Shown here: positions 43,501 through 57,337 of the stretch, one piece after another
How positions within the stretch are numbered: the first letter of the stretch is position 1
How the letters are laid out: each line of letters opens with the position of its first letter
Assembly (NCBI GenBank): GCA_024349245.1
Contig: JALDNG010000102.1
Location: 177,001-241,000, forward strand
Direction of reading: 5' to 3'
Source: Neodontobutis hainanensis
Taxonomy: Eukaryota > Chordata > Actinopteri > Gobiiformes > Odontobutidae
DNA length: 64,000 nt
The notes under the pieces: model-generated
What the model was told of the DNA's origin: nothing
The model's database searches: none
Seen by the model: the letters and a program-made list of their open reading frames with translations, nothing else
Position numbers and translations under genes: made by a program

Positions 43501-44687
43501 TTTAAAGTTACAATGTCACTTTTTTTTTTTTTACAACCCAGATTATCCCAAGTATTTAAAGTACGTATGAGTCAATATAAACATGGTGACACTTCTCATG
43601 TGAAATTTATATTTTTTTAAATGAACTATGTCTATATAAAGGCTCAAATAACACATCTTTCAATGTTCTCATTACAAGTGTCACTTTCTGGTCTGCTCAA
43701 CTAAATTAAAAACAAAAAATGAAATAAAAAGTGGCTGTTTACTTCAACTTTCCCATGAGAAATTACTTATTTGTATATTATTAAAAAAACTTCAAGTCAA
43801 ATCAAGGTTAACACAGGCACAGTTCTTGTGATGGTTGTTTGGAGTTTGTTTTTGACTATACCCAGTCAGACCTATAGCTCCTATAACTAAGAGCCAATTT
43901 AGCATTAAATATGTCAGTGACAGCATCAAGTAATTACTATATTCCTATCAAAATGGTCGGTGGTGAATTTTTCCTCTATGATCCTGCTATTTCTTCTACA
44001 AATGTTTCCTGAAACAGCTCATTGAAGTGTCAGCCTGGCTTCATTTTATGTTGTGAGTTAGATGAGTAACTTCTGAGGTGGCCTTGGGACCCGGTAAAAG
44101 ATGGTGATGTGTAGCTCTACAGCACTACTCTTAGAGGACAAAGAATAAACTCATGTAATTATTGGTAGCTATCACTTTCTTCTTAAGATCAATGTAGACC
44201 ATTAGGAATGTCCCTTATTCTTGGCTCGTGTTTTTGTGCTGTTCTCTTTTATCCTCCTTATGTGAACGTTTATGCAGTTGTTTTAGTGAGTCTCAGAATT
44301 GCAGTCACATTTGAACCAAATTTTAGTTTTGCTGTGGAAGTAAAAGCAGCGTGTGCCGATAGCATTTTGTTAAAGCCATTGACCACAGGGAGCCAAATAA
44401 CAGAAAACAAATAGATTTACTTGATAAAGGTTTCTTCTTGCCGCCAGTCGTTCTAGTAGACTGGACTCATCTACATTTAAATTCAGCGGTCAATGTGTGT
44501 GTGGTCATCCGTGCCTTAGATTTGGTGTGTGTTTCCATTTGCGTAGATCTTCCTTTGTGTGCGTGAGGTTTATTGACCAGCAGATGAAGAGTGTGTGATG
44601 AGAAGCAGGCGACCACATGGACTTATGGGAAATAAAAACCCTTTATTTATTTATACGATTTGATTAAATGGCATTTGTTTCTGTCTC

Positions 44688-44688
<1 letters not shown>
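34540..44688. other. intronic DNA, no gene recognised
   Basis: Ten kilobases of mainly unique AT-rich sequence with a short (TG) run at 37545-37571. Many small frames on both strands lack domains and splice context. The region 40520-40760 is non-repetitive and moderately GC-balanced, so it is one place to look for a conserved element. Confidence 0.55.

Positions 44689-44780
<92 letters not shown>
44689..44780. repeat. (TG)46 microsatellite
   Basis: A 92-bp uninterrupted TG tract followed by ACCGTGTGTG. The poly-Cys-Val and poly-His-Thr frames over it are artefacts. Confidence 0.98.
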
Positions 44781-44781
<1 letters not shown>

Positions 44782-47700
44782 CCGTGTGTGCTTGTATTTA
44801 ATGACAAATAGAATAGAGGGATCAGAGCAATCAGGTTTGAATGATTACTATGGGAACGAGGGAAAAGACTAATAGGGAGAGAGCGAATGGGAAGGAGCGG
44901 AGACAAAAGTCCGATTACAGAATCAACTAATTCTTTCTATCAGTCCATACTGCTCCTTTTTAGCGTTTTTTTATTTCCCTTTTATCCAAATTTCTTCATT
45001 TCTCATTCCATCTTTCTCTGCGTGCCCCTTTCCTCTCCCCTCTAGTTCAATATCTATCTCTGCATCGTTGCTTCTGTAATAATGCCATTAATTATAGCAG
45101 TTTACAATATTTCCCTGGATGTTTCTTTCTGTTTTGCTTTTTAATACCTCACTGTTATGAACTCTTATTGCTGAGCTCAAAAGAACATATAGCCTAAAGA
45201 ATAGCTGGGTATGTGGTACTTACTCACATACACAGTGACTTCTAGTCTGGTATAATAGCAGGGCTTTAGAATGCATTATAAACAAAATAGATACAATTAT
45301 GCTGATAAGAGCTGATACCAAATAAACTACATCTCCAAGTAAACCCATTGGCTGTGGAGGAAATATTGTAAGGAGCTGAGCTGTTCAGGAATCCCGTACA
45401 AACACTGACTTTCTCCCGTCACTGAAATTCAGGGATGTGTTGTGCGTTACACTTCAGCCTCAAAAAGCCACAGTACCTTCTTGATCAGTTCATACATATT
45501 TGGTGTGCATTAAATCAAGGTTTTAAGAATACAGGTGTTATACTATACTACTGCACATACAAATCCAAGTCCAAATGGGCTTTCATTTAATATTAGTTTT
45601 TTCTTACAGCCATCTCTAGTTTTGACTTTACAGTGAAAGAAATAATGGCCATACTTCAAAATGTGATTAACTGGGTCTGTGTTTTGAAATGATTAAAATT
45701 TGTCTGTTTGAGAAATACAAACACTATATGTTTCTACAATTGTCTGGAAGAAGGCATGGTTGTAATTTGCAATTCTAAACAAATTACGAGTAAACACAAG
45801 CAAAAATAATAGCTTAAAAATGATCAAAGATACCAAAGTATTTAGTCAGCGTTTTGTGTGTGATTTGAAGTAAAAGGGCTGGGGTATTCTTTTGTCTTGG
45901 TTGATTTTTCTCATTAGGATAATTTTAGGCCGGATGGTTTTTCTGCTGAAGGTTTTCTTGGCTTGTAACCCAGATGATTTAGAAATGTGGCTCCCCAGAG
46001 GAACTGTAGGAGGACTTCCCTGCCAGTTCAACATGTGTGTGTGTTTGTGCGAGTGGTTTCTACAGTGCATAGTGTGTGAGACAAGTATGACACAATATTT
46101 GTATCCTTTTACAACCTGCAATGTGGAAGACACCCACAATGTGAGTGGAATAAAATAAAAAAAATAAAAACTAGCTAAAGACAAGGAGTGTCTACATATG
46201 TTCTAGACAGATTCCAACCTCATAAATCACTTCAGCTAGTGTTCAACAGTCAATCTCTTTCTTTCAGTAGAAACCCGCGGCTCTTCCACTGCCAGGAGGG
46301 AGATTTGTGTTCTGCGTCTATGTCGCAGAGGATTAGAGAAAAGACTTGAAGAACTGAAGGAAGAAGAGGAAATAGAGGAATAAAACAGAGGGGAAGAGAT
46401 AGAAAACAATGAGGAAAAGATGCTGTATTCCCGGCTGTGTCTTTGAGCTCTGTTGTCGGCCATCTTTAACATCACTGCACTCTTCTCTGTGCTGATGGTA
46501 TCCAGATGTGCTGCTACAGTGAGCGGAGTGTTGTCAAAATATTGTTGCTCACTGTCTTTATGCGAGTGCGGGGGAGGATGAGTCGGCTAACGTGCTGGTG
46601 TGTTGCTTCCTGTCTTGTCCCTACACTTTGTTACTGCACTGGTACAGAGCCAACACGTGGACACACCGGGGCCTGAACACTTATTTAGGCAAATACATTT
46701 CAGGTGATCAAAATGTTGGCCTGTAGAGTTATAGAGAAATAATTGATACCTACAAATAGACATAATTAATACAAATTTGTGTGATCAGACAATACTAAAA
46801 AAAACAACAAAAATGCCTGATTTAATCTTATCCTGTATTAGTCATTTTACTTTTTTGTAACTTTAAAAAAGTGTTTTTAAAAATGTCTTTTTGCAGGATG
46901 AGACCCAAATTAGAAAATAACGTGTAACCTGGGTTACCTAAACGCCAGCCATTTTGCAGTATTGTTGGTTCTTGTTATTATGTTTACCAGCCTTTTATCC
47001 ACACTCGTACTTTATGGAGTGCTTCTAAGTTGTTTTGCATTGCCCATTTATAAACGATGGAAAATTATTAATGCTTTTGCCTGTTGCTTTCTGTGTGCAA
47101 AATCAGCTGCCAATTTGTTGGGTACTGATAATTCTTACTATAAGTAATGTCTGTTTGTGGCACTTGTGGTATTTGAAGGTGGTAGAAAACAGGAAACTGA
47201 CATTGTGAGTGCTTGAAAGGTGCTTGTATTAGACCCCAGGGAAAGTGACTGAACTTCAATTATATGTTTGCCGGCTCCGCTCTGTTCATCTGGGTTGATG
47301 ATGTCTAGCTCATAGTGTTTGCTCATCTGTGTTAGTAGATTTACAAGTGCTGGCAATCCCCAGCGCACTATCTCTTGTATGGCTGTCAGAGAGGGTGCAG
47401 AAGAGATCTAATACAGTTTGTGTCAATAGAAGCTGAAGTTGAATCATATAGAACCCATTATGTGAAACAGCTACTCATGTCCTGAAGTTGTTAACGGAAG
47501 TTTTTTGCCACTGATTGAAAAACCCACCACTTCAGAAAGACATATTATAAATTGAATCAATAGGCCATAGATCAAGGAACAAAGGTTTGTTCAAAGCAGA
47601 TACCGGTTAAAGGGGAGAGCATGCTCTAATAGTTTCCTGGTTCTTTGCTGTCATTCTGCACCCAATGACTATAATGTGTTTCTATATATCTTTGTGGATT

Positions 47701-50700
47701 CAATGCTAATAGACCTTTATAGTCAGTAGACATTTGAATTATTTTTTATACTTTGTAGTTTTGTACTGGGGTTGTGTGGAGTTCTTTTGGATAATTAGTC
47801 TGTGAACTCCAGCAGATGACTAGAGCTCGACTGTGCTCTGATAGAGGCACACCAGACTTAGGCAAACGTTTGGAATCACCTACAAATGTTAGAAACGGAC
47901 GTTGCTCATGAGTTCATTTTTTTAACATTGCAAATGGACACTGCCTGATGTTACCTTACGCCAGCTGTTTTTGTGGGTCTATAGTATATTTTCACAACCT
48001 TTGACCTTGTGTATTGCTATGCACTATGGACTTTTTCATGTACAGTGAAACTTAATTTCTTTTAGCACATACAGTGCGATTTCAATCAAACTATAAGAAA
48101 GAAGCAGCCAAAATAATCAATAAATAAGATTACTATGATATAAAAAAAACAAAAGGTGTAGACACACTGACAATATACTTCGTAACTATAACATTTTGAC
48201 ATCAGATGCAAATGATCTGTTCTGTTCTTTTATTATTACTATTCCTGCTCCGTGTGACTAACCTTGCGCTGCAGCTGGATTATCGCAAGATTTGGGGGTT
48301 TCAAATCTCAGGGAAATCTATCTTACCAACCACTTGAGCAAAAACCAATGATGTGGCAGCACAAACAGGAAGAGGCGGGTTTTTTATTTGACAAAAGCGT
48401 CCTCCTCTCGTCTTTGTTATCAACATGGTTACGCTGAAAGTTAGCGATACGCTAACGTCTTTAAGATTTTCCGGATTTTTCTTTCTATTGGCTTTGGCAC
48501 ATTTTAAATCTTGTAGTCATTCATACACGCTCTTTTTATCAGCCGACTTCCTTGTTTCATTTACCAATTTAGTGTTACATCGGTTTGTTTTTTCTTCTTC
48601 TATCAGCCGCACTCTGGTTACGATATAAATTGTTGCTATGATAGGCTTAAACAAATCTCATGGTAGGCGGTATACTAGTCGGTGGTTCATCCAATCACCT
48701 GACAAGACAGAACGCAGCTCCCTTATGCAAACGCTTTCATCGGGAGCCTTCCTAGATGGTTCTCACTGTTCTGAGAGCAGTTCTATCTGGTGGAGTCAGG
48801 TTACTGTGTGACAACAGCCATGACTAATAACCCATCTCATGAAGTCTTAATGTGGTTTTCTTACATTTCCAGCTCAGTTATTTTTCCACAGTGTCCCACT
48901 TTGTCTGTCAATCACACCGTGCCCCCAGGAAGAATAAGTCTATGCCAGGAAATAATCGTTTCTAAAGCTTTTGTCATTCTTTTTTGTCATAGATAATATT
49001 ACTACTTTGTCTCATCCAAAGATTCCAATTAAGTCAAACATACTGAGTCTATCATTTTGACGCTTGGTAAATAAACCTATCCCTTGTCAGTGTAAAGTAA
49101 CTGAAAACATTGTCTACCAGTCTGTCTTTTAAAAGTCACATCAAACCACCATATGGTGTAACACACGTTATCTGTTTGCACACATCTAAAACTAATATCC
49201 CATGATTGCAGTGTTGTGAGTGGTTGTAGTTGTGATGCCTGTCCTGTTTTTTATCTGTGCATAAACACCATGAGGGACATCGTTTGACCACCTGCTCAGG
49301 TATTCAGCTTCTGTACCAAACCAATACACAACTCTTTGGAGTGGTTGTGCTTAATTTCGCCTCGTCTGTCAGTGTGTTATTTTTGTGAGACGGCTGGCAT
49401 TGTAAAAACCATCACTATCTGTCTACCACTCTTTTCTGTTTACTCCTCTCCAAACCTGTAGTGCATCCATTGTTTTTGTTTTCTATTTGAGAAGCGATGG
49501 GAGAGAAGATAGAGCAGGAGATAACATCGTGAGGAAGAACAAATCTTAGCCTTGGAAAGAGGCCAGAGGTGCCTTGTCTTGTCAGTGTCTTTCCATGTGT
49601 AATGTTGTCCCGTCACCTCCAATCACTGCATCCCCTGTCTTTGTGGCCCGTAATGACTAGGTGCTAACTATTACTTTGAAGGTCTTGGTATTTGCTAGCT
49701 CAAGGTGTCTTTAGCGGGTGTGTGTGTCATTACCAGCGTCTGTGGCCTTGTGGGGGAATTGGTCGTCCCTGTGGCTCTCTCTGGGGTGAACGGTGCTGTG
49801 TTTGGTGGATAATATCAAGCCGTTAGTCCAAAATCTTATTCACTCACTGTAATTTGTTCTTTCTCTTGCCTCCGTTTCCTTGTCTTCCTCTCGCTCTCTC
49901 GTCCTCCCTGTATCTGTTTCTTTCTTAAACAGATTGCTTTCTGCAGGGGTGGCACACAAGAAGAGATAGACACCAGAGAAAAATTGAGATTCTTTGTCCT
50001 TGACTGACCCAGTTCCATTTCTTTGCTCCAAATGAAAAAGTCGGCTTTGTAGTTCTTTTCAACCCCACTTTCTATGACAAGGTTTTTTTCTTATTGCTTT
50101 TATAAATTTAATACATTTTGTTAGATTTTTCCTTTAACCTTCTGGGAACTATCCAAAGCAGCTATTGTTTTCTTTCACAAGATATTAACCTCACACATTT
50201 TACGCAGTTGGAATGAAGCCTTGTGAAGTATTTTTAATTCTGCTATAATTATCTGGCAGCAGCTAAGTCAAAAGCATAATGCAGTTTTTGATTTGTAATG
50301 TCCTACAGTGATGTCTTAAGTCTGGCACAGGGGCTAATGACAGCCTGAGATCAATTTTTATCTGTGGCTCCTACCATGCTTCTAAAAAGTAAAGTTAAGA
50401 TGTAACTTTTTGCCTAAAAATATAGAGTCTAAAAATCATTAAAATTGTAGCCTCAAATTCATTATGATGATTCATTAAACTAAAAAATAAAGCCTTTTTT
50501 CTAAAACCATGCGTGGCTGGCTTGACAGATATTCCATTAAGTAACCCTAAAACTTTTCTCTTAATAAGACATCGCTTACCAGGACATGCTACATCAAGAA
50601 ATCTTTTTACATCACAACTCTCTAGAAAAGTAGATAAAATCTTTCAGGATTTTAAATGGTCAATCGTATATATCTTGCTAAGGTGCAGACAGACAGTATC

Positions 50701-53700
50701 AATAACAATCATTTTGATGGGGCTGGCTTAAATTTGCGAGGGAGCGACACAAATCCAGCGATACGAGCACAGGTTTAAGTTGGGCAGAACTCAACTTTAT
50801 GTAAATGAGGCGCGACAAAACTGTAGCAGCTTGAACCTCCCGCCCCCTGCCAGCGACTTGAATGAGGGCTGCTGAGCTGAGACGAGGGATTTTGCCACTT
50901 GACCTGCTCAACTAAGAGTCAATTTAGAGAAATGAAACTATGCATGTCATTAGAGGATGGAGGCAAGCTGGAATACACAGTTGCGCAGGGACAACATGCA
51001 GACTCCACATTGAATGGCTGTGGTCAGCGTGGGGATCGTACCCACACCCTCCAGCATTAAGAAAATAGGAATTAAAAGTAGAACTTAAAAAATAAGTTGA
51101 CAATGTAAATAATGGTACAGTACAATTGCATCGTGTCCAGCCTAAACCAGTGTGACTGACTTTTAACCTTTTTTAAAAGCTACTTTGAAACCTCTAGGCA
51201 GGACGCATCGGAGCATAAACTACCCTTTGTTTACACTTTGTCATTGAAAGACACTACAAAGTGCTAAAACCCTGGAAGTTAAATATAGCTGCGAGTTAAC
51301 TGGGGCCTCCAGACCTGACTTTGCCTGCAGCTTGAGCATGCTGCCTGTGGAGTCGGCAGAATAAAAAAGCTTGGGAAAAGGCCAGAGCTCCAACCTGTTG
51401 CTAGATGTGACTCTTTGGCGCAAGCTGCATGCCATGTGTGAAACAACACAGGATTTTTAAGAGTCTAATTAAAGCCTCAGATACAAATAAATGTAAACTT
51501 TAAAGTTGTTTGTGCTGTTTTCGCTGTTGATGGGGAAAACATAAAAAGCTTTTAACAAATAGCATGTCAGGTGATATTCCCAAAGAAACCATTTCTCTCC
51601 CCTTTCTCTGATAACGTAAGGGTTATCATACATGGGCCTGTCTGGAGCAAATGGAACAAAGATGAGACTTCGATTACACACACACCAATGTACACACACA
51701 CACACACACACACCGGTCCTGGGAGGATAGCTGATCTGTACGGTTCCTCTTGACAGCCAGAGCATGGCCATCAACACCGCGGGAGTGCCTGCGTCTTTGC
51801 TTTAAGCGTCTGTCTATGTGTGTGTCTGTGTGTGGCCCCAGCGCAGCAAAAGGACTTTAAGAAAGAGACAGGGATGAAGGGCTGGAAAAGGGTTAGAGTA
51901 ATTCAGATATTGATGTGTTAGGCTCTAACTCCACCCTGAGGGGCTGTCTAGGTGGAAAATGTCAAACAGGCCCGGGGCTGGTTCCGCCACTTAGCAATGC
52001 TGGAGCCTCGTCCGTGACACCCAACGCACTCGAAGAGATGAAGGAATCTACCCATAAATATCTCTGCACAAAATTAGAGGGTTACCAGTAAGCAAAGTGG
52101 GATCCCATAAGAAAATGTGAATACCAGTTTTTTAATTGGGTTTTGAGATATTTTTTACTACCAATGTACTTATATTCAAGGAATTTGGGATTTTTTAATC
52201 TATTTTTATTAAGTCCACCGGCTTTTTGCAATAATACCAGAAGCCCTTAAATATATCCGAACCTTTTCAAGACATTGGTCTTGCCTAAACATAATTTAGG
52301 CATTTGTAACAAGCATTTGATTTGGAAAAGGATTTCAATATAACAGCACAAAGTACTTTCCATTTTCAGATGTATTGTTCACCCAAAGGCAATAAAACTG
52401 CATTCTTATCAGAGAAATGTGTTTGTTATGTGTTACAGTTCAATATTTCATTGTTGATATAAAATATTAATTAGAGAACTGATTGACCAACTCTGGCTGA
52501 ATTAGACTGGAAAATACAGACACTAGGCTGTGCATTAATCGTAATCACAAAACAATCACAGTTTGAGCCCATGCATTTTCTTCATCAAATATGGCTCCAA
52601 TTTTATTTATTTATTTATATTTTAATTCAGAATCAGAGTTTTCAGAAATTTTGTCCAGGTTTAATTGGTAATTGGCCAGTAAAATAAAAACTCACTGGTC
52701 GTTTGGGCCAGTGCTTCTTACATACATTACATGAAGCTTTCCTTCAAGATTAAACTTAAACACTGCAAACACAAGCAACACAACTAGACCAGAAAACACC
52801 TTTCAAAGAATAAGATCCACAAACTGTGCGTTTTAATCAGAAATAATAAATGTGATATGTTCTGTTTGTATGAATTCAATAAATGATGATTGTTTTGTGA
52901 ACACAAACTTAACATGTCCAATTGTAAATTGAATAGATTTTTTTTATTGAAGTGTATGACACGGATCTAACTAATGTAAATCTAATTAAATAAATAAACA
53001 TAAAAGTGCTCCCTGAACTAGCCCAGAGTATATAAAGTTTATTGAAATGTTGTATGCACTTCTTGTGCACTGAATTTATTTAGAATGTAGCATGTTTGAA
53101 AAAACAAAAACAAATGCCAAAATCACAAATAAAATTGCTTTTGCAAAATTCATAAAAAAAAAAAAAAAAGTATTTTTTTTTTATATTGAACAACCCTAAC
53201 AGGCACTATACTTTTTTTGCTTACAAAATGTATGTTGCAGTGAAAACATACAGGTAACTCTGTATGCTTTAATACATTTTAACTTTGAAGAATATTTACT
53301 GAAAATGACCCACTCAGACATTCATATTTATTGTCTTTTCTGGCTCTTTGTAACAAGTGCATCTTACCAGCTCAGAGTTCCTTCCCATAAATAATATTAT
53401 AGCCTAGTACTTGGCGGCGCATACCCACTGTGCTAAGTATTTATGTTTTCCCACAAACCTGGCCGATCATACCAAGCAGCATCAGCTCCTCTACCAACCG
53501 ACTTCTCCATCATTGGCACTGCCCAGGGACAATGTCAGAGTACAGTCAACAGCACTCTGCAATATTCTGAAGGGCCGCCGACAAAGCGCAGAGTCATATT
53601 GAGGTTTGCATAACGAAATGCTACAGCGCTGTCAGCTCCACAGTAATGACTGTGAAAGGTCACAGAATTTCATTAATTTCAGGGACTCTTTATCACTGGC

Positions 53701-54900
53701 AGTTTGGCTCTTGGTGAGAATTGCTTCCAATATGTACTGAATACAAAGGAAAAGTGGGTTGGCAGACATGGATGGAGCCATCAGAAGGGTGACAGATGAA
53801 AAAAAATTGGAGAGAAAATGGTTTCCTTATGCAAAGATTGATTTATGTTTATTTAAAAGTAAAATTGCACAGTGATGTGACAGTGGCCATTAAGTGCAGC
53901 ACTAACACATATAGGACATTTTGTTTGTTAAAGCTATTTAAGTATTTAAGTTTCACATCATTTTCTTCTTCTCTGTACAGCACTCAGCTGTCAGGAGCCT
54001 TTTTATTTGTGTGTGTGTTTGTTTAATAGGGTTATCTCTTAAATGCATTATTTGTCAAATCTCAACCAAGAAAAAATCATAAATTTTATCTTTGCATATT
54101 CTGTACCTCTACATTGATTTTCCTTAAGGCAACACTAGGTAACTTTTAGGACTAAATTAGCAAACTTTTGTGAGACTGAAAACTCATTAAAAATTGTATA
54201 TTTTGAGGTGTGTTTTGTAAATATGTGTTAAATAGCGTTCCCCAAGATGAAGTCTATCTTTCAAACACCACAGTTTGTCTCTAAAGCAGGGATTATTGGA
54301 CCTTTTTGTATCTTAATCATAAACTCCATAGTTTGAGGTAAAAATTGGCATGGTGTTGATTTAATGCTTAGCTGTTCCATTTATGCTGGAGCTTTCAGTC
54401 TCACGTAGTAGAGGCCTTACCGTGAATACTTGCCTTTTCTGTCATAAGAGTGGCAGAAGCATTATCATTTGTCCTCACAGCCAATGAGGAGCTATTTTAT
54501 TTTCTATCTATGTTTTTCAACATAAAGCAAGAATTCTTATCCTGCAGCTCTAAAATTGTCAACCCAAATGTGACCTTTTTAGAGGTAATTGTGAGTCTTT
54601 AACTATTTAGAAAATCTGCTGCACACTTTCTGGGTCTGATCATCAACAGTGTGTGAATGTGTGTTTGCGTGCATCACCTGTTCTCCCATCTTTCTCTGCT
54701 CAGAGCTCACCTTGACCTCAGTGCCCACTATGTGTTGCTCATTTTCCTCAATCGTAACCTCTGACCCCAAAACATGTGTACACATGCCGCTGAAAAAAAA
54801 ACACACTATTTAACCATGTGACCGAAACAAAATAAGGCTCTGAAAACGCTCCACTTCACAGAAGAGATACACCCTTCAGCCTCTCTTTTCTTTGGACATA
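44781..54900. other. intronic DNA with one repeat fragment, no gene recognised
   Basis: Contains a diverged dispersed-repeat fragment at 50950-51060 and a short (CA) run at 51689-51714. Two moderately GC-rich stretches (48250-48830 and 50720-50910) read like diverged transposon pieces but have no identifiable ends. Nothing coding is supported. Confidence 0.55.
50950..51060. repeat. dispersed fish repeat fragment
   Basis: GAGGATGGAGGCAAGCTGGA, then GGACAACATGCAGACTCCAC and GGGGATCGTACCCACACCCT match the pattern of the 14563-14815 family in diverged form. Confidence 0.6.
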
Positions 54901-54907
54901 AAATTCT

Positions 54908-54937
54908 TGTGCTGTCAATACTTGTATTGACAGCACA
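54908..54937. repeat. perfect hairpin, 14-bp arms, 2-nt spacer
   Basis: TGTGCTGTCAATAC (54908-54921), TT, then its exact reverse complement (54924-54937). Too short a loop for a microRNA precursor. It is not followed by a U-run, and as intronic DNA it is not a bacterial-type terminator. Confidence 0.95.
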
Positions 54938-56706
54938 CAGAGAAATGGACGTGAGTTGAATAGGTGGACAAATAGCTAAACTGCATGAAAAGCATGTTGG
55001 GATATTGACGTAGTAAAAGTACAGGCTGTAAACCTTTCCACAGCATTGGGGCGTAAATTAAAAAGTTATGTTTTTGGAGCTGAGTTATTAAGCCTTGTTT
55101 CCACAGGAGCAGTACAATATGCTTCGTACAGGACCCTCCTCGGCTTTTGGTTCTATCATTGTGGGTTTCTGTCCAAAGCATAGACCTGGACACCACAGTC
55201 TGTTGATGAGAGGATACATATGTCCATTTTGGATTATTTAGCAAAAGCGGGTACACAATGTTTTCTTAAATAAAGCACATATTTGGGAAAGTCAGATGTG
55301 TTTTATATCTTTAATCAGAAAACAACGCTAGCATTTATTAGCAGCTGTTCTGGTTTTAGATGAAGTAAGTGTAAAGTTCTTCCATCGTGAAATAAAAACA
55401 TTTAATTCAATGCATTTAACAAATGTATGAAACTGGTGCAGCTTCTGAATTTAAATTCAAAAAGCTGAGAATTAACCAGAAATAATGTTCTTCTACTTTT
55501 TATTAAAGCAGTATGTAGCTACACCTCCAGCAACAGTCACTCTTTTTGATTCTATCTAATGGCAGTATCTCGAAGTTCAGTTCATTCAGCTCATTTATTT
55601 CCCGTGTAAAAGCACAGCTATTGTGGTCAGTGCCAGCATGACCCACACCACAGTGAAAACGTGCCATTACTTGTAGATTCAACCATCCTCCACCCTGCCT
55701 CATTTTCCCCCACCAGGGCTAATTGGGGAGATAAAGTCATTTGGCAGGAGTGTGTGTGCAGTCATTTAGAGGTATAATGCTCTAAAGTGCCATCCATTAT
55801 GCAGTTTGCCTGGGAATTACACCCCTCCATCTTTGCCTCTTTTTTTCTGTCGCCGTCAAATTGTGTTGTACATCTGCATCCTCTATTTATTTCAGACTGT
55901 TGTGTTTACTCCTCTTCATCACTCTTTATTCTTACACCTTTCTCTCTAAGTAATTAGGGTAAATCTTGCATATCCAAGGGCATTTGCCAATTAAGATGTA
56001 TTGCTGTTGTGTGTGAGCATTAGTGTTGCTTGTTTGAATTAAAACCATATTAAACAATTAGCACCACAGCTGTTACATTCATCCAAAATGAAAATCACGG
56101 TTGGAATTGAAATGCTTAACAGAAAAAGGTACATTTGTATATTTTTGCACCTTTTGTCTTACACTGCTTTGGTTCAACTTCAGCCACAACATGAGGACAA
56201 GATCTCTTTGATGATTTAATGAATCCTACTTCATTGTCTGGCCTTATAAGTGCAATTTCTTTGAAATGGATTTATAGCCGATAAAGAACTGTTGACTTTA
56301 CTGAGCAGGGTCTGAGCAGATTTTTGTTGCTCCTCAGCTCAACATGTATCTATCACATGGTATATTTTAACACCAACAGTTTTAACATTTCGCTGTAGTG
56401 CTGAGCGAGCTGGAGCCCCCCAGCACTTGAATGGGGCATGTGAGCCTGTCTTGTGTGGGAATTGGCCCATTGAACTATTCTCAGAATAAACAATAAAACA
56501 GAGTTGAAGACAGTTAATAAGACACTTAATACCAGTGGATAAGACTACAGGTATTAAGGATGCACATTATAATAACTCTTTCAACTTTGTATCCTTCCCT
56601 TCCTCTCTCACACACTCTGTCTCTTTTCCTTGGGCTAAAGGGTGAGTTAAGGTTTCAGTGTCCTGGTTTCCACACCAGATTATGTACACGAGTGTGTGTT
56701 ACAGCC
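54938..56706. other. intronic DNA, possible conserved element
   Basis: No gene. The 55740-56100 stretch is free of simple repeats and has several TAATTA/CAATTA-like homeodomain-type words (CTAATTGGGG, GTAATTAGGG, CCAATTAAG, ACAATTAGC). This is suggestive, not proof, of a regulatory element. Confidence 0.45.
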
Positions 56707-56744
56707 AAGTGTGTTTTTGTGAACCTATTCACAAAAACACACTT
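56707..56744. repeat. perfect hairpin, 17-bp arms, 4-nt loop
   Basis: AAGTGTGTTTTTGTGAA (56707-56723), loop CCTA, then the exact reverse complement (56728-56744). It is an isolated cruciform-capable sequence between unique flanks. Confidence 0.95.
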
Positions 56745-57337
56745 CATATGTAGAAACAAATATGCACGCTCATACCCCCTATCCGTATCTATCACATATT
56801 TACTGTTGCATGACACTTATATATTCCCATACATCCACCTGCGTACACAGAGACATCCTCACTTGGTCAGTGTGAAGTGGGTCACTGCTCTCCAGACGGT
56901 TTTGTAAGAGAAAATATAATTTTAGATAAGGAAACCAACTTCTAACCAGGGAAATGCACTTATATGCAATTATTTATCATCAAACAAAGTTGAAAAGTTG
57001 TATTTTAAGTCAAAGGCTGCAAGTTTAAGGGCAGTAATTCACTCCTTTTTACTTTTTAAGCACACTGCAGAGAATCTATAGATGTTTAATTGAAGGTTAA
57101 ACAACAGTAATTGAAAGCTAAGGACTTTTGCACACTGTTACTGTTGTATGCAATGCAGAGGAGTGAAGAGAAGATTAAGAATTAAAATTAAAGAAAGATT
57201 AAAATAACACAGATATACTTATGCCATATTATATTATTTCTTTAGCAAAAACAACTTGGCTATTTTATCAATGTTCCTATGAGACAAAAACTCTCAACAA
57301 CAGATTGAAACAAGACTAAGCTTAGGGACTTAGAGAT

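Noticed and set aside
45846..46184. Opposed open frames on both strands (45846-46184 and 45892-46158)
   Set aside because: No recognisable domain; overlapping frames on both strands suggest chance or an unidentified repeat, not a gene.
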